A stretch of DNA of 64,000 bases from NCBI RefSeq assembly GCF_900142175.1, contig NZ_FQZX01000002.1, positions 124,001 through 188,000 on the forward strand, read 5' to 3'. A program made the position numbers and the translations under genes. Positions 33,024 to 42,466 of the stretch are shown piece after piece; position 1 is the stretch's first letter, and each line of letters begins with the position of its first letter. This stretch comes from Maribacter aquivivus (GTDB lineage: Bacteria > Bacteroidota > Bacteroidia > Flavobacteriales > Flavobacteriaceae). Below the pieces are notes generated by a model that was given only the letters and a program-made list of their open reading frames with translations, did not search any database and was not told where the DNA came from.

Positions 33024-33911
33024 TTATAGTTCAAATAAATCTGATGATAAGTAGCGATCACCTCTGTCACAAACTATTGAAACAATAACACCATGATCTA
33101 TTTCTTGAGCCAAACGTAAAGCTACTGTAGCCGCACCGCCACTGCTCATACCTGAGAATATTCCTTCTTCTTTAGCCAGTCTTCTAGCCATTGTCTTAGC
33201 TTCCAATTCATTGACTTCCATAATACGGTCTACTTTCTTTGGATCAAATATTTTTGGCAAATATTCTTGAGGCCATTTTCTAATACCTGGTATACTTGCA
33301 TTGTCGCTTGGTTGTACGCCAACTATTTGTATGTCTTTATTTTGTTCTTTTAAATAGGTAGAAGTCCCCATTATAGTACCTGTTGTACCCATTGAAGAAA
33401 CGAAGTGGGTAATTTCACCATCGGTATCTTTCCATATTTCAGGACCTGTAGTTTTATAATGAGCTTTCCAGTTATTTTCGTTTCCAAATTGGTTCATCAT
33501 TATATAACCTTCGTTAGTAACCTTACTTTCTGCATAATCTCGTGCACCTTCAATACCTACATTTGAAGGGGTTAAAGTTACTTTGGCTCCATACGCTCTC
33601 ATGGTCTGTACGCGTTCTTTTGTAGCATTCTCTGGCATTACCAATTCAATATCAAGACCGTAAACACCAGCAATCATAGCTAAAGCAATACCAGTATTTC
33701 CACTGGTGGCTTCTATTAGTTTGTCATTAACGGTAAAATCGCCATTATCATAGCCCATTTTAATCATGTTATATGCTGCACGATCTTTTACACTACCACC
33801 TGGGTTGTGACCTTCCATTTTAAAATAAACAGAAACATTTGGGTTGGTATTTAGTACCCTTGATTTTACCAGCGGTGTATTGCCAATAAGTGATAATAAA
33901 GTATTAGACAT
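33024..33911 (-). CDS. cysM: Cysteine synthase B (O-acetylserine sulfhydrylase)
   Basis: A 295-residue PLP enzyme that makes cysteine from O-acetylserine and sulfide or thiosulfate. PLP lysine is Lys42 in NPGGSVKDRAAYN; the substrate loop is EATSGNTGIALA and the phosphate-binding loop SSMGTTGTIMG. MSNTLLSLIGNTPLVKS sets the start at ATG 33911; the longer frame to 33998 overlaps the upstream gene. It overlaps the serine acetyltransferase gene by 8 bases, making a two-step cysteine operon. Confidence 0.94.
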   Translation of the reverse strand: MSNTLLSLIGNTPLVKSRVLNTNPNVSVYFKMEGHNPGGSVKDRAAYNMIKMGYDNGDFTVNDKLIEATSGNTGIALAMIAGVYGLDIELVMPENATKERVQTMRAYGAKVTLTPSNVGIEGARDYAESKVTNEGYIMMNQFGNENNWKAHYKTTGPEIWKDTDGEITHFVSSMGTTGTIMGTSTYLKEQNKDIQIVGVQPSDNASIPGIRKWPQEYLPKIFDPKKVDRIMEVNELEAKTMARRLAKEEGIFSGMSSGGAATVALRLAQEIDHGVIVSIVCDRGDRYLSSDLFEL

Positions 33912-34695
33912 GCGGTAATGTTTTAATTTTAATTTCAGGTGTGTGAAAAACTGTTGAATGTGGTGGTACAGATGATGTAATCCAAGCGTTTCCGCCAATT
34001 ATACTATTTGCGCCAATAATAGTTTCGCCTCCTAAAATAGTGGCATTTGCGTAAATGGTAACGTTATTATCTATGGTTGGGTGACGCTTGGTTTGCTGTA
34101 ATTTTTTAGCAACAAAGAGTCCGCCTAAGGTAACGCCTTGGTATATTTTTACATCATTCTTAATAATAGCGGTTTCACCTATTACAACTCCGGTACCATG
34201 GTCAATATGAAAAGACTTTCCTATTTGTGCTCCAGGGTTAATATCGACACCCGTTTGCCTATGTGCATATTCTGTCATTAATCTTGGTACTAAAGGAAAA
34301 CCTGTTTTGTATAACTCGTGAGCTAATCTATATACTGAAATGGCATAAAAACCAGGGTAGGCCATATAGACTTCTTCTATAGATAATGAGGCTGGATCAC
34401 AGTTAACCGTCGCTTCAGCATCAAGATTTAGGCTCTCAAGAACTAAAGGAAGTTTCTCTACATAATTTTCCCAAACCTTTTTACATGGTTTATCGCTTTC
34501 CCAACATGCTAAATCTACAAGTTCATCAAATTGTTTTTCAAGTTTATCTAAACTTTCTGCTACTGGTGTTTCAATATCAAACAACATATAAAAAAGAAGG
34601 TCGGTGAATTTCTCCGTATTCTTTTTTAAGCGAAATCTTAAATTCGGTTGTTTTTTGTGGGTATTAATCTTTTCGATTATAGATCGATGGTCCAT
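33904..34695 (-). CDS. Serine O-acetyltransferase (EpsC/CysE type)
   Basis: A 263-residue enzyme that acetylates serine with acetyl-CoA for cysteine synthesis. A long helical N-terminal domain (about 1-140) is followed by a left-handed beta-helix of hexapeptide repeats (TGVDINPGAQIGKSFHIDHGTGVVIGETAIIKNDVKIYQGVTLGG). The catalytic His is in HIDHGTG, and the family segment MAYPGFYAISVYRLAHEL is present. It resembles EpsC-type enzymes. The C-terminus overlaps cysM. On the minus strand, 34714-34721 reads TAATTTTG, a possible -7 box. Confidence 0.93.
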   Translation of the reverse strand: MDHRSIIEKINTHKKQPNLRFRLKKNTEKFTDLLFYMLFDIETPVAESLDKLEKQFDELVDLACWESDKPCKKVWENYVEKLPLVLESLNLDAEATVNCDPASLSIEEVYMAYPGFYAISVYRLAHELYKTGFPLVPRLMTEYAHRQTGVDINPGAQIGKSFHIDHGTGVVIGETAIIKNDVKIYQGVTLGGLFVAKKLQQTKRHPTIDNNVTIYANATILGGETIIGANSIIGGNAWITSSVPPHSTVFHTPEIKIKTLPHV

Positions 34696-34789
34696 GGGTT
34701 TTCATTAGTTCACCAAAATTAACCAAATAAGTAAAAGTACTTCTCATCTAATGGTTAACTTTAGCTTAAAATCACAACAGCTAAGTCGA

Positions 34790-35470
34790 ATGTTAGAAAC
34801 GAAGATTACAAAAAGCACTTTTCAATTCTTAAATAAGCTAAAGAAAAATAATAATCGAGATTGGTTTACAGAACATAAAGCGGAATTTAAAGCGGAGGAA
34901 ACTAAAGTAAAAAGCTTTTTCAATCTTGTACTTGAAAAGCTAAAGACACATGATGAAATTGAAAAATTAAAAGTATTTAGAATTTATAGAGATGTTCGCT
35001 TTTCTAAAAATAAAACTCCTTATAAAAGTAATTTATCAGCCTCTTTCTCTAGGGCGGGTAAACATCGTAGAGGTGGGTATTACCTACAGGTAGAACCTGG
35101 TAATAGCTTTATTGCGGTAGGATTCTGGAACCCAGAAAAAGAAGATTTATTGCGTATTAGAAAAGAGTGGGAGTTAGACACTACCGAATTGACAGCTATT
35201 ATTGATAATAAAAAATTTAAGTCTATTTGGGGACCAATAGTTGGCGATGAATTAAAAACTGCCCCTAAAGGTTTTGATAAGGAAGACCCTAACATTGAAT
35301 TTATTCGCAAAAAGCAATTTATTTTCGTGAAGAACTTTACGGATAAGGAAGTCTTATCGGATGATTTTGCCGATAAGGTTAACGAAAGTTTTATAGCAAT
35401 ACGCCCTTATTTCGATTTAATGAGTTCTATTCTAACCACTAATCTAAATGGCGAATCTTTACTTGACTAA
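34790..35470 (+). CDS. DUF2461 family protein
   Basis: About 226 residues of the DUF2461 family, recognised by STFQFLNKLKKNNNRDWFTEHKAEFKAEE near the start, FRIYRDVRFSKNKTPYKSNLSASFSRAGKH in the middle and GGYYLQVEPGNSFIAVGFWNPEKEDLLRIRKEW. It is cytoplasmic, and its function is not known. I prefer ATG 34790 (MLETKITKS) to ATG 34751 because TAACTTTA at 34756-34763 looks like a -7 box inside the longer version. The end overlaps the convergent gene by 12 bases. Confidence 0.85.
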   Translation: MLETKITKSTFQFLNKLKKNNNRDWFTEHKAEFKAEETKVKSFFNLVLEKLKTHDEIEKLKVFRIYRDVRFSKNKTPYKSNLSASFSRAGKHRRGGYYLQVEPGNSFIAVGFWNPEKEDLLRIRKEWELDTTELTAIIDNKKFKSIWGPIVGDELKTAPKGFDKEDPNIEFIRKKQFIFVKNFTDKEVLSDDFADKVNESFIAIRPYFDLMSSILTTNLNGESLLD

Positions 35471-35869
35471 TTCGTATTTATCAAAGTACTGAATTTGATC
35501 TTGAATTCTTTTTACGACCATATTCATCATTCTCTTATTTAGTGCTGAAGAGTTTTTGATATAAATATCATATTCTTCAACTGTAAATTGACCTATGATC
35601 ATTCCCTTAAGGGAGTTTCTGAATTTAATATCTTTTTGAATTGATTTCGCGATGTAATCTATACGTTTTTCAATCTTTAACTCATAAAAACTATTCTTCA
35701 TTTTTTTGATATAATTCTGAAAAGAAGCGAGAAGTAAATCATTTTGAAGTTTAAGAATTGGGCGTAACGTTTCATTCTGAAATCGTTCGTCTTCGCTCAT
35801 GTTGGGCATTATTTTGGCAGAGGCAATTGTTGGTCTTATTGATTGTAGTTTCTGTGTCCTGTCCATCAA
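35459..35869 (-). CDS. Conserved hypothetical protein, about 136 residues
   Basis: A helical, basic cytoplasmic protein with the conserved-looking run FRNSLKGMIIGQFTVEEYDIYIKN followed by SSALNKRMMNMVVKRIQDQIQYF. I recall similar flavobacterial proteins labelled as glyoxalase in databases, but no VOC repeat or metal ligand pattern is present, so that label is not supported. Function unknown. Its 3' end overlaps the DUF2461 gene tail to tail. Confidence 0.72.
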   Translation of the reverse strand: MMDRTQKLQSIRPTIASAKIMPNMSEDERFQNETLRPILKLQNDLLLASFQNYIKKMKNSFYELKIEKRIDYIAKSIQKDIKFRNSLKGMIIGQFTVEEYDIYIKNSSALNKRMMNMVVKRIQDQIQYFDKYELVK

Positions 35870-36087
35870 ATTTTGATTTTACTTAAAGGTACGTATTAGA
35901 TAAAATGTCTGCTTAACCGTTTAAATAAGTTTTTAACCTGTTATGAACAAAGTCTTTCAAGACAAAATATATGGATAGAAATTAGGGTTTTCATAATTCT
36001 CTCTAGAGACAATTGTTAATATGTAAAGTATTAAATACGCAATTGTTACAATTGGTAAATCGCTCTGCTTATAACTGCAAAATTGTG

Positions 36088-36115
36088 TTGATGAGAATTT
36101 TTAGACATAACTTTG
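36088..36115 (+). promoter_or_regulatory. Promoter of the acyl-CoA thioesterase gene
   Basis: TTG at 36088-36090 and TAACTTTG at 36108-36115 are separated by 17 bases, matching the Bacteroidetes housekeeping promoter (TTG, then TAnnTTTG). Transcription would begin about 36122, which rules out the TTG start at 36113 and supports ATG 36143. Confidence 0.7.
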
Positions 36116-36142
36116 CAAAGTAAATTTTCAAAAAAAGAAACT

Positions 36143-36547
36143 ATGAGATTTCATACTAGAAAATTAGTAAAACCTGGTGATTTGAATTCTAACGGAACGT
36201 TGTTTGGAGGTCGATTATTAGCTTGGATAGATGAAGAAGCAGCACTTTACGCCATAATTCAGTTAGAAAATGGTAAAGTGGTTACCAAATATATGTCAGA
36301 AATTAATTTCATGAGCGCTGCCGTTAAAGGCGATGTTATTGAAATTGGTATTGAAGTGGTTAAGTTTGGTAAAACTTCATTAACCCTTAACTGCGAGGTT
36401 CGTAATAAAATGAACCATGAAACAATTGTTACTGTAGATAACATCATTATGGTAAACCTTGGTGAAAACGGAAAACCTGCAGCACACGGTAAAACTAAAA
36501 TAGAATTTGTAAAAGATCGCCTAGCGGCAATGGGTGAGGATCATTAA
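36143..36547 (+). CDS. Acyl-CoA thioesterase, hotdog fold (YciA/BFIT-like)
   Basis: A 134-residue hotdog thioesterase hydrolysing acyl-CoA. The family motif NSNGTLFGGRLLAWIDEEAALYA contains the conserved Asn/Gly-Gly and the catalytic Asp/Glu region; the second strand set is GDVIEIGIEVVKFGKTSLTLNCEV. The start at ATG 36143 follows an AAAAAAGAAA stretch and agrees with the predicted promoter. Chain-length preference cannot be read. Its end overlaps the convergent dipeptidase gene by 4 bases. Confidence 0.92.
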   Translation: MRFHTRKLVKPGDLNSNGTLFGGRLLAWIDEEAALYAIIQLENGKVVTKYMSEINFMSAAVKGDVIEIGIEVVKFGKTSLTLNCEVRNKMNHETIVTVDNIIMVNLGENGKPAAHGKTKIEFVKDRLAAMGEDH

Positions 36548-37833
36548 CTCTCACCCATTTCTTTAGCAATTTCTTGTACTTGGTCAAGTACTCTCATAAG
36601 GTTACCGCCCCATAATTTAGCAATATCTTCTTCAGTATAGCCACGTTCTACAAGTTCTAGGGTTACATTGAAGGTTTCAGAAGCATCGTTCCACCCCTCA
36701 ATACCACCGCCACCATCAAAGTCAGAGCTGATACCAACGTAGTCAATGCCTATTAGCTTTACTATATAATCTATATGGTCTACGAAATCTGAAACATTTA
36801 CTGCTTCAGGAGCGTAAGACTTGTTAGCAACTAATTCTTTTCCTATTTTTAAAACCTTTGGATAGTTTTCCATAAAGGCTTCTTTATCAGCGTCAGATAG
36901 GCTTGAGAACTGAGATCGCTCATACCAAGCTATATCTAAAGAATCAGCTACTTTTTCATAAATAGATTTCATGTAGGCAGCTCTAGCATCATGTTTTTCA
37001 GTATTTAAGTATGAGCTAAACGCAACGGTTTGTACTACGCCGCCATTTTCTTTCATCATCATTAACTGCTCATCATCTAAGTTTCGACTATGGTCACATA
37101 ATGCTCTTGCAGATGAATGAGATGCTATTATTGGTGCTTTTGATAATGCTATCATTTGTTTCATAGCTTCTTTTGAAGGGTGAGAAACATCTATCATGAT
37201 ACCTAACTTATTCATTTCTACTACAGCTTCCTTGCCCAAATCGCTTAATCCGTTATGCAACCAAAAATCATCGGCTTCACCGGTATTAGAATCTGAAAAT
37301 TGACTATGGCCATTATGAGCCAATGAAATATAACGGGCACCTAAATCATGGTAGGTTTTAAACTGCGTTAAATCTGTTCCGATCGGGTAGGCGTTTTCAA
37401 CACCGATCATTGCAGCTTTTTTTCCAGCCCCAACAATTCGTTGTACATCCGCAGATGTTAACGCTAATTCTATTTCTTCAGGAGCAATATCTTCGCACAA
37501 TTTATGGATAGCTTCAAATTTTGACATGGCGTTCTCCTTTGCCTTGGCATAACCTTCATCTGTCAACGTATCTTGTCCTGTATAAACGATGAGCCAAGTG
37601 ACGTCTAAACCACCTTCTTTCATCTTAGGTAAATTAACTTGGTTATCTAACCTCTGACTGTAATTTACACTGTCTACAAAGTTTTTGACATTGATGTCAT
37701 TATGTGTATCAATAGTAATAACAGCATCATGAATTCGATGTGCTTTTTCTAAGGTAGTTTCTTCAATTTTCTCTTTTTTTTCTCCGCAAGAGATTACGGT
37801 TATAGTACATAATAAATAGATGAACTGCTTCAT
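36544..37833 (-). CDS. Membrane dipeptidase, M19 family lipoprotein
   Basis: A 429-residue zinc dipeptidase of the renal dipeptidase family. It begins with a lipobox (TITVISCGEKKE), so it is membrane-anchored in the envelope. Metal ligands: HND in TIDTHNDINV, Glu in IGVENAYPIG, His in IDVSHPSKEAM and His in IIASHSSARALCDHSRN; Asp in GISSDFDGGGG. It cleaves dipeptides, perhaps from imported or cell-wall peptides. It is monocistronic. Confidence 0.93.
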   Translation of the reverse strand: MKQFIYLLCTITVISCGEKKEKIEETTLEKAHRIHDAVITIDTHNDINVKNFVDSVNYSQRLDNQVNLPKMKEGGLDVTWLIVYTGQDTLTDEGYAKAKENAMSKFEAIHKLCEDIAPEEIELALTSADVQRIVGAGKKAAMIGVENAYPIGTDLTQFKTYHDLGARYISLAHNGHSQFSDSNTGEADDFWLHNGLSDLGKEAVVEMNKLGIMIDVSHPSKEAMKQMIALSKAPIIASHSSARALCDHSRNLDDEQLMMMKENGGVVQTVAFSSYLNTEKHDARAAYMKSIYEKVADSLDIAWYERSQFSSLSDADKEAFMENYPKVLKIGKELVANKSYAPEAVNVSDFVDHIDYIVKLIGIDYVGISSDFDGGGGIEGWNDASETFNVTLELVERGYTEEDIAKLWGGNLMRVLDQVQEIAKEMGES

Positions 37834-37974
37834 GTAGTAAGTTTAGACCTACAATTTAAGTGTATTCACAACAAATAACCACTCTTAGAGAACATTTTAT
37901 TGTTCTCGCAACTGTATTGATGCATTTTTAGATAAATATTAACAAAACCCCCATAAACTAAAGAATACCTATTT

Positions 37975-39735
37975 ATGTCAATTTCAAAAACTAAGGATTT
38001 ACTTGGTCAATTATCTCAACTAGAAAGAACAGTTAGCGAATTCTCTTTTGAAGAATTAAATGCTAATGAAGCTAAAGAGTTAAAAAGCTCTTTTAATATT
38101 TTTCGATCTAGTTTAGAAAGACATATTTATACACCTAAATCGGATCAAAGTGTTTCTGAAAAAACAGAGGTTCCTGCAATAGAAAATCAAGAGATTTCAG
38201 AAAAGCAGTTTATAACTCATGTTAGTCACGAAATTAGAACTCCGTTGAATAGTATAATTGGGTATGCAAATCTTTTAAAAGAAGAAAAGCTAACTCGTGG
38301 TCAACATAAAAAAGTAGATGCCATACAATTTGCATCAAATACACTTTTGAAACTGATCAATGAAGTTTTAGAATATTCTAAATTATCTTCTGGTAACAAC
38401 AATTTTGAAACGGTAGATTTTAATCTACATAGTTTACTTAAAGATGTTATGTTCTTATGTGAAACATTGATTTTAGATCGCAAAATAGAGCTATTAATAG
38501 ATATCGACGAGAACGTACCTAAAATTATTAAGGGGGATCCATCTAAGCTATCTCAAATACTACTTAACCTTTTAGGTAATTCAGTAAAGTTTGTACATCA
38601 AGGATTTATAAAATTAGAGGTTTTTACTAAAGAACAAATTAATAATGAATGTCTTATAGAATTTTCTGTTGCCGATACTGGTATTGGCATCTCTAGTGAA
38701 AAAATTAAGACCATATTCAACAGTTATACACAAGCAGAAAATGATACTTCTAAAAAATATGGTGGTACAGGACTTGGATTGACCATAACTAAAGAAATTA
38801 TAGATAAGCTGAACGGCGAAATAGAAATTGATAGCACTATAGATAGCGGAACAACTGTTCGGTTTAGAATGCCTTATGCTATTGGTAACGCCACTACGGC
38901 TTCACGTAAATCTTTAAAGAAGGATACAAAAAAGAAGAATAGCGGATTATTAGCAGGTACTGAGATATTGATATTTGAAGATAATGAAATGAACCAACAT
39001 TTAATTGTTGAGCAATTGACAAAATGGGGCTGTAAAGTTCATGTAGATGTTGATTTAGACAAAGGCTTGTACTTACTGTCTTCTAGAAAAATTGATCTTA
39101 TTTTGATGGATTTAAAAATGCCAAATCAAAACGGATTTGAAGTGTCTAAAGAGATACGAAAACATAAAAACAAAAAAGTAAATTCAGTTCCAATTATTGC
39201 CTTTAGTGCAGATTTTACCGAGCAAGACAGTAAAGAATGTAAAGAAATAGGAATTAATGATTTTCTATTGAAACCCTATACCCTAGATGATTTAATGGCC
39301 ACCATTGTAAAGAATAAAAAACTAAATACAAATACTGCAGATTTTGCCTCAATACTTCAAAAACCAATGATAGAATTAAAAGAAACCACGGTTGTAAATC
39401 TAGATAGTCTGATGAAAGATTGTTTCGGAGAAATTGATATGCTAAATGAATTAGTAAAGTTGTTCAAGTTGAACGCAATTGAGTTCATTGGTAATGTGAA
39501 AATTCATCTAAAGACTGAGAATTTAAAGGAAATTGCTTTATCTGCACATAAATTAAAAGCTGGTTTTGCAATGATAAAAGCTGACGGCATGCGAAAGTTA
39601 ATTGTTGAGCTAGAGAATAGTTGTAAAACAAATCAACCTGAAAAAGTAAAAGAGTTGTATAAAATTTTCTTGACCGATTATCCATTATTAGAAGAGAATT
39701 TGAGCAATGAACTAGAAAAAATGAATAAAAAGTAA
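37975..39735 (+). CDS. Cytoplasmic hybrid histidine kinase (HisKA-HATPase-REC-HPt)
   Basis: A 586-residue protein with no transmembrane helix. A short N-terminal helical region (1-75) precedes HisKA with His85 in FITHVSHEIRTPLNSIIGY; HATPase (about 185-300) has NLLGNSVKF, DTGIGIS and YGGTGLGLT. The receiver (about 328-448) has Asp379 in LILMDLKMP and Lys in LLKPYT. The HPt domain (about 475-580) has His525 in SAHKLKAGFAMI. A full internal phosphorelay is therefore possible. A stand-alone receiver gene follows after one base, its likely final acceptor. It leads the glycan operon. Confidence 0.94.
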   Translation: MSISKTKDLLGQLSQLERTVSEFSFEELNANEAKELKSSFNIFRSSLERHIYTPKSDQSVSEKTEVPAIENQEISEKQFITHVSHEIRTPLNSIIGYANLLKEEKLTRGQHKKVDAIQFASNTLLKLINEVLEYSKLSSGNNNFETVDFNLHSLLKDVMFLCETLILDRKIELLIDIDENVPKIIKGDPSKLSQILLNLLGNSVKFVHQGFIKLEVFTKEQINNECLIEFSVADTGIGISSEKIKTIFNSYTQAENDTSKKYGGTGLGLTITKEIIDKLNGEIEIDSTIDSGTTVRFRMPYAIGNATTASRKSLKKDTKKKNSGLLAGTEILIFEDNEMNQHLIVEQLTKWGCKVHVDVDLDKGLYLLSSRKIDLILMDLKMPNQNGFEVSKEIRKHKNKKVNSVPIIAFSADFTEQDSKECKEIGINDFLLKPYTLDDLMATIVKNKKLNTNTADFASILQKPMIELKETTVVNLDSLMKDCFGEIDMLNELVKLFKLNAIEFIGNVKIHLKTENLKEIALSAHKLKAGFAMIKADGMRKLIVELENSCKTNQPEKVKELYKIFLTDYPLLEENLSNELEKMNKK

Positions 39736-39736
39736 G

Positions 39737-40102
39737 ATGGGAAAAAGTGTACTATTAGCAGATGACGACCAACTTTTAGCCTCTTTATTAAACTTTAGGC
39801 TAAAAAAAGGAGGCTATACAGTACATCATTCCGTTAACGGAAAAGAAGTAAAAGAGTATTTAGAAAATACAATGCCCGACATAATCGTGAGCGATATTAT
39901 GATGCCATATTTTTCTGGTATTGAGCTTATAGATTATGTGCGAAATGAACTTAAATCAAATACACCTATAATTATTATATCATCGGCCGGTAATGAACAG
40001 AACGTTCTCACCGCTTTTGAATTAGGTGCAAATGATTTTATTACGAAACCAGTAAGTCCAACAGAATTATTAGTTAGAATAGCACGAGAAATAAATAAGT
40101 AA
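39737..40102 (+). CDS. Stand-alone receiver (response regulator) protein
   Basis: A 121-residue single receiver domain: acidic pocket Asp9-Asp10-Asp11, phospho-acceptor Asp53 in IIVSDIMMP, Thr/Ser in IIISSAG and Lys104 in FITKPVSP. There is no output domain, so it must act by protein contact or by phosphate transfer. It lies one base after the hybrid kinase gene and 12 bases before the HEAT-repeat gene, so its target is likely one of the glycan-synthesis proteins encoded next. Confidence 0.94.
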   Translation: MGKSVLLADDDQLLASLLNFRLKKGGYTVHHSVNGKEVKEYLENTMPDIIVSDIMMPYFSGIELIDYVRNELKSNTPIIIISSAGNEQNVLTAFELGANDFITKPVSPTELLVRIAREINK

Positions 40103-40114
40103 ATAAGATAAAAT

Positions 40115-42466
40115 TTGTTGATTCCCCCTAATCAAATCAAAATATCGATAATAACTGCACCAGAATTCAATTTAGAATATCTCTGGTGGCTGACTATACT
40201 GTTTTTTGTATTGTCTGTAATATATTTTATTGGTGTATTTATAATCAGAAATAGAATTACATCTACCAATAGTCGAACAAAAAATAAGAAGGTCGAGTTT
40301 TCCCCCATGATCAATGAATTTCTATTCTATGAAGATTCAAATACTAAGGAGGAAAAAATGAATTACTTAAATCTAAAAGTTCAGATTAGAGAATTGATTA
40401 AGAATAATTTCGATAGAGATGTTCTTACAGAGGTTTTGCTTGATTTACGAAAAGATTTATCTGGGCAGTCTCAAGCTGTTTTAATAGAACTTTATACTGA
40501 TTTGGGACTACATCATGACGCTTATGAAAAATTAGGCAGCAGAAAATGGCAAGTAGTTTCTAGCGGAATAGTAGAATTGACCACGATGGAGGTTGATGAG
40601 TCGTATGGCTTAATTATAAAATTCATTAACCATAGGCAAAGTACCATTCGTAAACAGGCAGAAATTGCGGTAGTAAATCTTCGAGAAGAGGGTATTAAAT
40701 ATTTTCTAGATAATACCAAGTTTAAGATTGCTGAATGGCAACAATTGAAGTTGTTAGATGTACTTAGACATAAACCTAATTATAATCCGCCTCAATTCGC
40801 ACTATGGTTGACTTCTACCAATACTCACGTGGTGTTGTTCTCCTTACGCTTGATCAAATATTATAGTCAGAACGGTGCTGAAGAATCTATTATAACGCTT
40901 TTAAAGCATAAGAACCGGGATATACAGGCAGAAGCTATTGAATGCATTAAAGATTTTTATTTTGTGAATGCTTTAATCACTTTAAAATTGGTGTATTCCA
41001 AGACTAGTCATGATATCAAAATAGCAATTTTAGATGCCATTGGTGAATTGGGTACAAAGGCAGAAGTCTCCTTCTTAGAAAATCTGCAATTAACAGAACG
41101 TAATTTTAATATCAAAAGCAAAGTAATAGGTACACTCAACAAAATTGATCCTGAAAGAGTTTTACCTACAAAGAATATTTCTAAGCCAGATTTTTATGAT
41201 GTTAAATGGGATGATGCAATGCAAGAAGAAGAGCATGCAATAATTGACAATCATGAAGATATAGTACTACATAATGGTATTGCAGATGTTTCTACTGAGA
41301 TAGATTCTGAACCTATACTTACTGACGAAACAAGCGAAATATCATCTTCCTTTGAAGAAGAAATAATATCTAAAGAAACTGAAGAGGTAATGAATGAAGA
41401 GTTTGTTAATGAAGAGCACACTGAATTTGAAGCAGAATTGCAACAAAATGGTACAGAGAAGGTCAGCTCTTTAGAAGATATCGATTTAAGTTTTTTACCT
41501 CATATTAAAGAGGAAGAAGCATTAGAGGAAAGACTAGAAAAAACTGGGGTAGTTGTAGACAATGAGCAAGAACAAGATGTAGAAGAAGAATTTACTTTTA
41601 GTTTTCTGCCATTTGTGGTAGAAGAAGATGTTATTGAAGAAGTAACCACTTCTTATGATGATGACGATTTTAAACCATTGTTTGAATTAGACAATGAATT
41701 AATGGGAGAAGTACAAGAAGAAAGTGCTGTTAACCCTCTAGATAATGCTTCTACGAATTTAACTCATGATTTTGATTGGACTACTTTAAATTCAGAAAAC
41801 GAAGAGCGGAATAAAAAAGTCGTTGTTAGTGTAACCGATTCGGCTGAACCTCTTATTTCTTTTGAAAACGATAATGTTTCATTCGCGGCAAACTTTATGC
41901 CTCAAGAAGAGCTTGATGCAATGGTAATGTTAGAAAATATTTCTGAACTGGGTGACTGTCGCGAACTCATATTACTATATCAAATTATAGAAAAAAATAG
42001 TTCTAAAGTGGTTATTGAAAGAGCGAATGAATTAATTCAGAAATTCTCTTATCAATCACCACGACCTAATGAGTTGTTTTCAGATGATAATGACCTTTCA
42101 GAAAGTGTATTTACCGACATTTATAATCTAGCCGATTATGAGACTAAACTTATGCTTATTGGTGAAATAAAAAAGGTAGGTGACGAGAAAGAAATTGATT
42201 TATTGGAAAGCGTTATTCAATCTGAATCAAAAAAACTTGTAAAAAAGGCCACCGAGGCTTTAGAATTTATAAAGTCGCAGTTATTAGAACTTGATGATAA
42301 ACCTAGTAGCACTTCAGACGAAGATTCTATTTTAGATGTTGCTTTTGAGTTAGAATCAAATAATTCTATAAAATATAAGGGAACAGTTTCAAACGAAAAT
42401 GGTTCTACCTTATTTGATCAGTTATGTTCCATGTCTAACTCCTTATACAGAAAAAAGGATGGATAG
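40115..42466 (+). CDS. Membrane-anchored HEAT-repeat protein
   Basis: A 783-residue protein. A transmembrane helix (about 22-45, LWWLTILFFVLSVIYFIGVFII) is followed by cytoplasmic HEAT-type helical repeats (about 80-335), a long acidic low-complexity linker (about 360-590) and a second HEAT pair (about 610-690). The start must be TTG 40115 or 40118, because TAA lies in frame at 40109 and the first internal ATG comes after the helix. It sits between a receiver gene and the glycosyltransferase gene, whose ATG overlaps its end, so a scaffold linking phospho-signal and synthase is likely. Confidence 0.82.
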   Translation: MLIPPNQIKISIITAPEFNLEYLWWLTILFFVLSVIYFIGVFIIRNRITSTNSRTKNKKVEFSPMINEFLFYEDSNTKEEKMNYLNLKVQIRELIKNNFDRDVLTEVLLDLRKDLSGQSQAVLIELYTDLGLHHDAYEKLGSRKWQVVSSGIVELTTMEVDESYGLIIKFINHRQSTIRKQAEIAVVNLREEGIKYFLDNTKFKIAEWQQLKLLDVLRHKPNYNPPQFALWLTSTNTHVVLFSLRLIKYYSQNGAEESIITLLKHKNRDIQAEAIECIKDFYFVNALITLKLVYSKTSHDIKIAILDAIGELGTKAEVSFLENLQLTERNFNIKSKVIGTLNKIDPERVLPTKNISKPDFYDVKWDDAMQEEEHAIIDNHEDIVLHNGIADVSTEIDSEPILTDETSEISSSFEEEIISKETEEVMNEEFVNEEHTEFEAELQQNGTEKVSSLEDIDLSFLPHIKEEEALEERLEKTGVVVDNEQEQDVEEEFTFSFLPFVVEEDVIEEVTTSYDDDDFKPLFELDNELMGEVQEESAVNPLDNASTNLTHDFDWTTLNSENEERNKKVVVSVTDSAEPLISFENDNVSFAANFMPQEELDAMVMLENISELGDCRELILLYQIIEKNSSKVVIERANELIQKFSYQSPRPNELFSDDNDLSESVFTDIYNLADYETKLMLIGEIKKVGDEKEIDLLESVIQSESKKLVKKATEALEFIKSQLLELDDKPSSTSDEDSILDVAFELESNNSIKYKGTVSNENGSTLFDQLCSMSNSLYRKKDG

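Noticed and set aside
35459-35869. Glyoxalase assignment for the 136-residue hypothetical protein
   Set aside because: No VOC beta-alpha-beta-beta-beta unit or His/Glu metal ligands can be seen.
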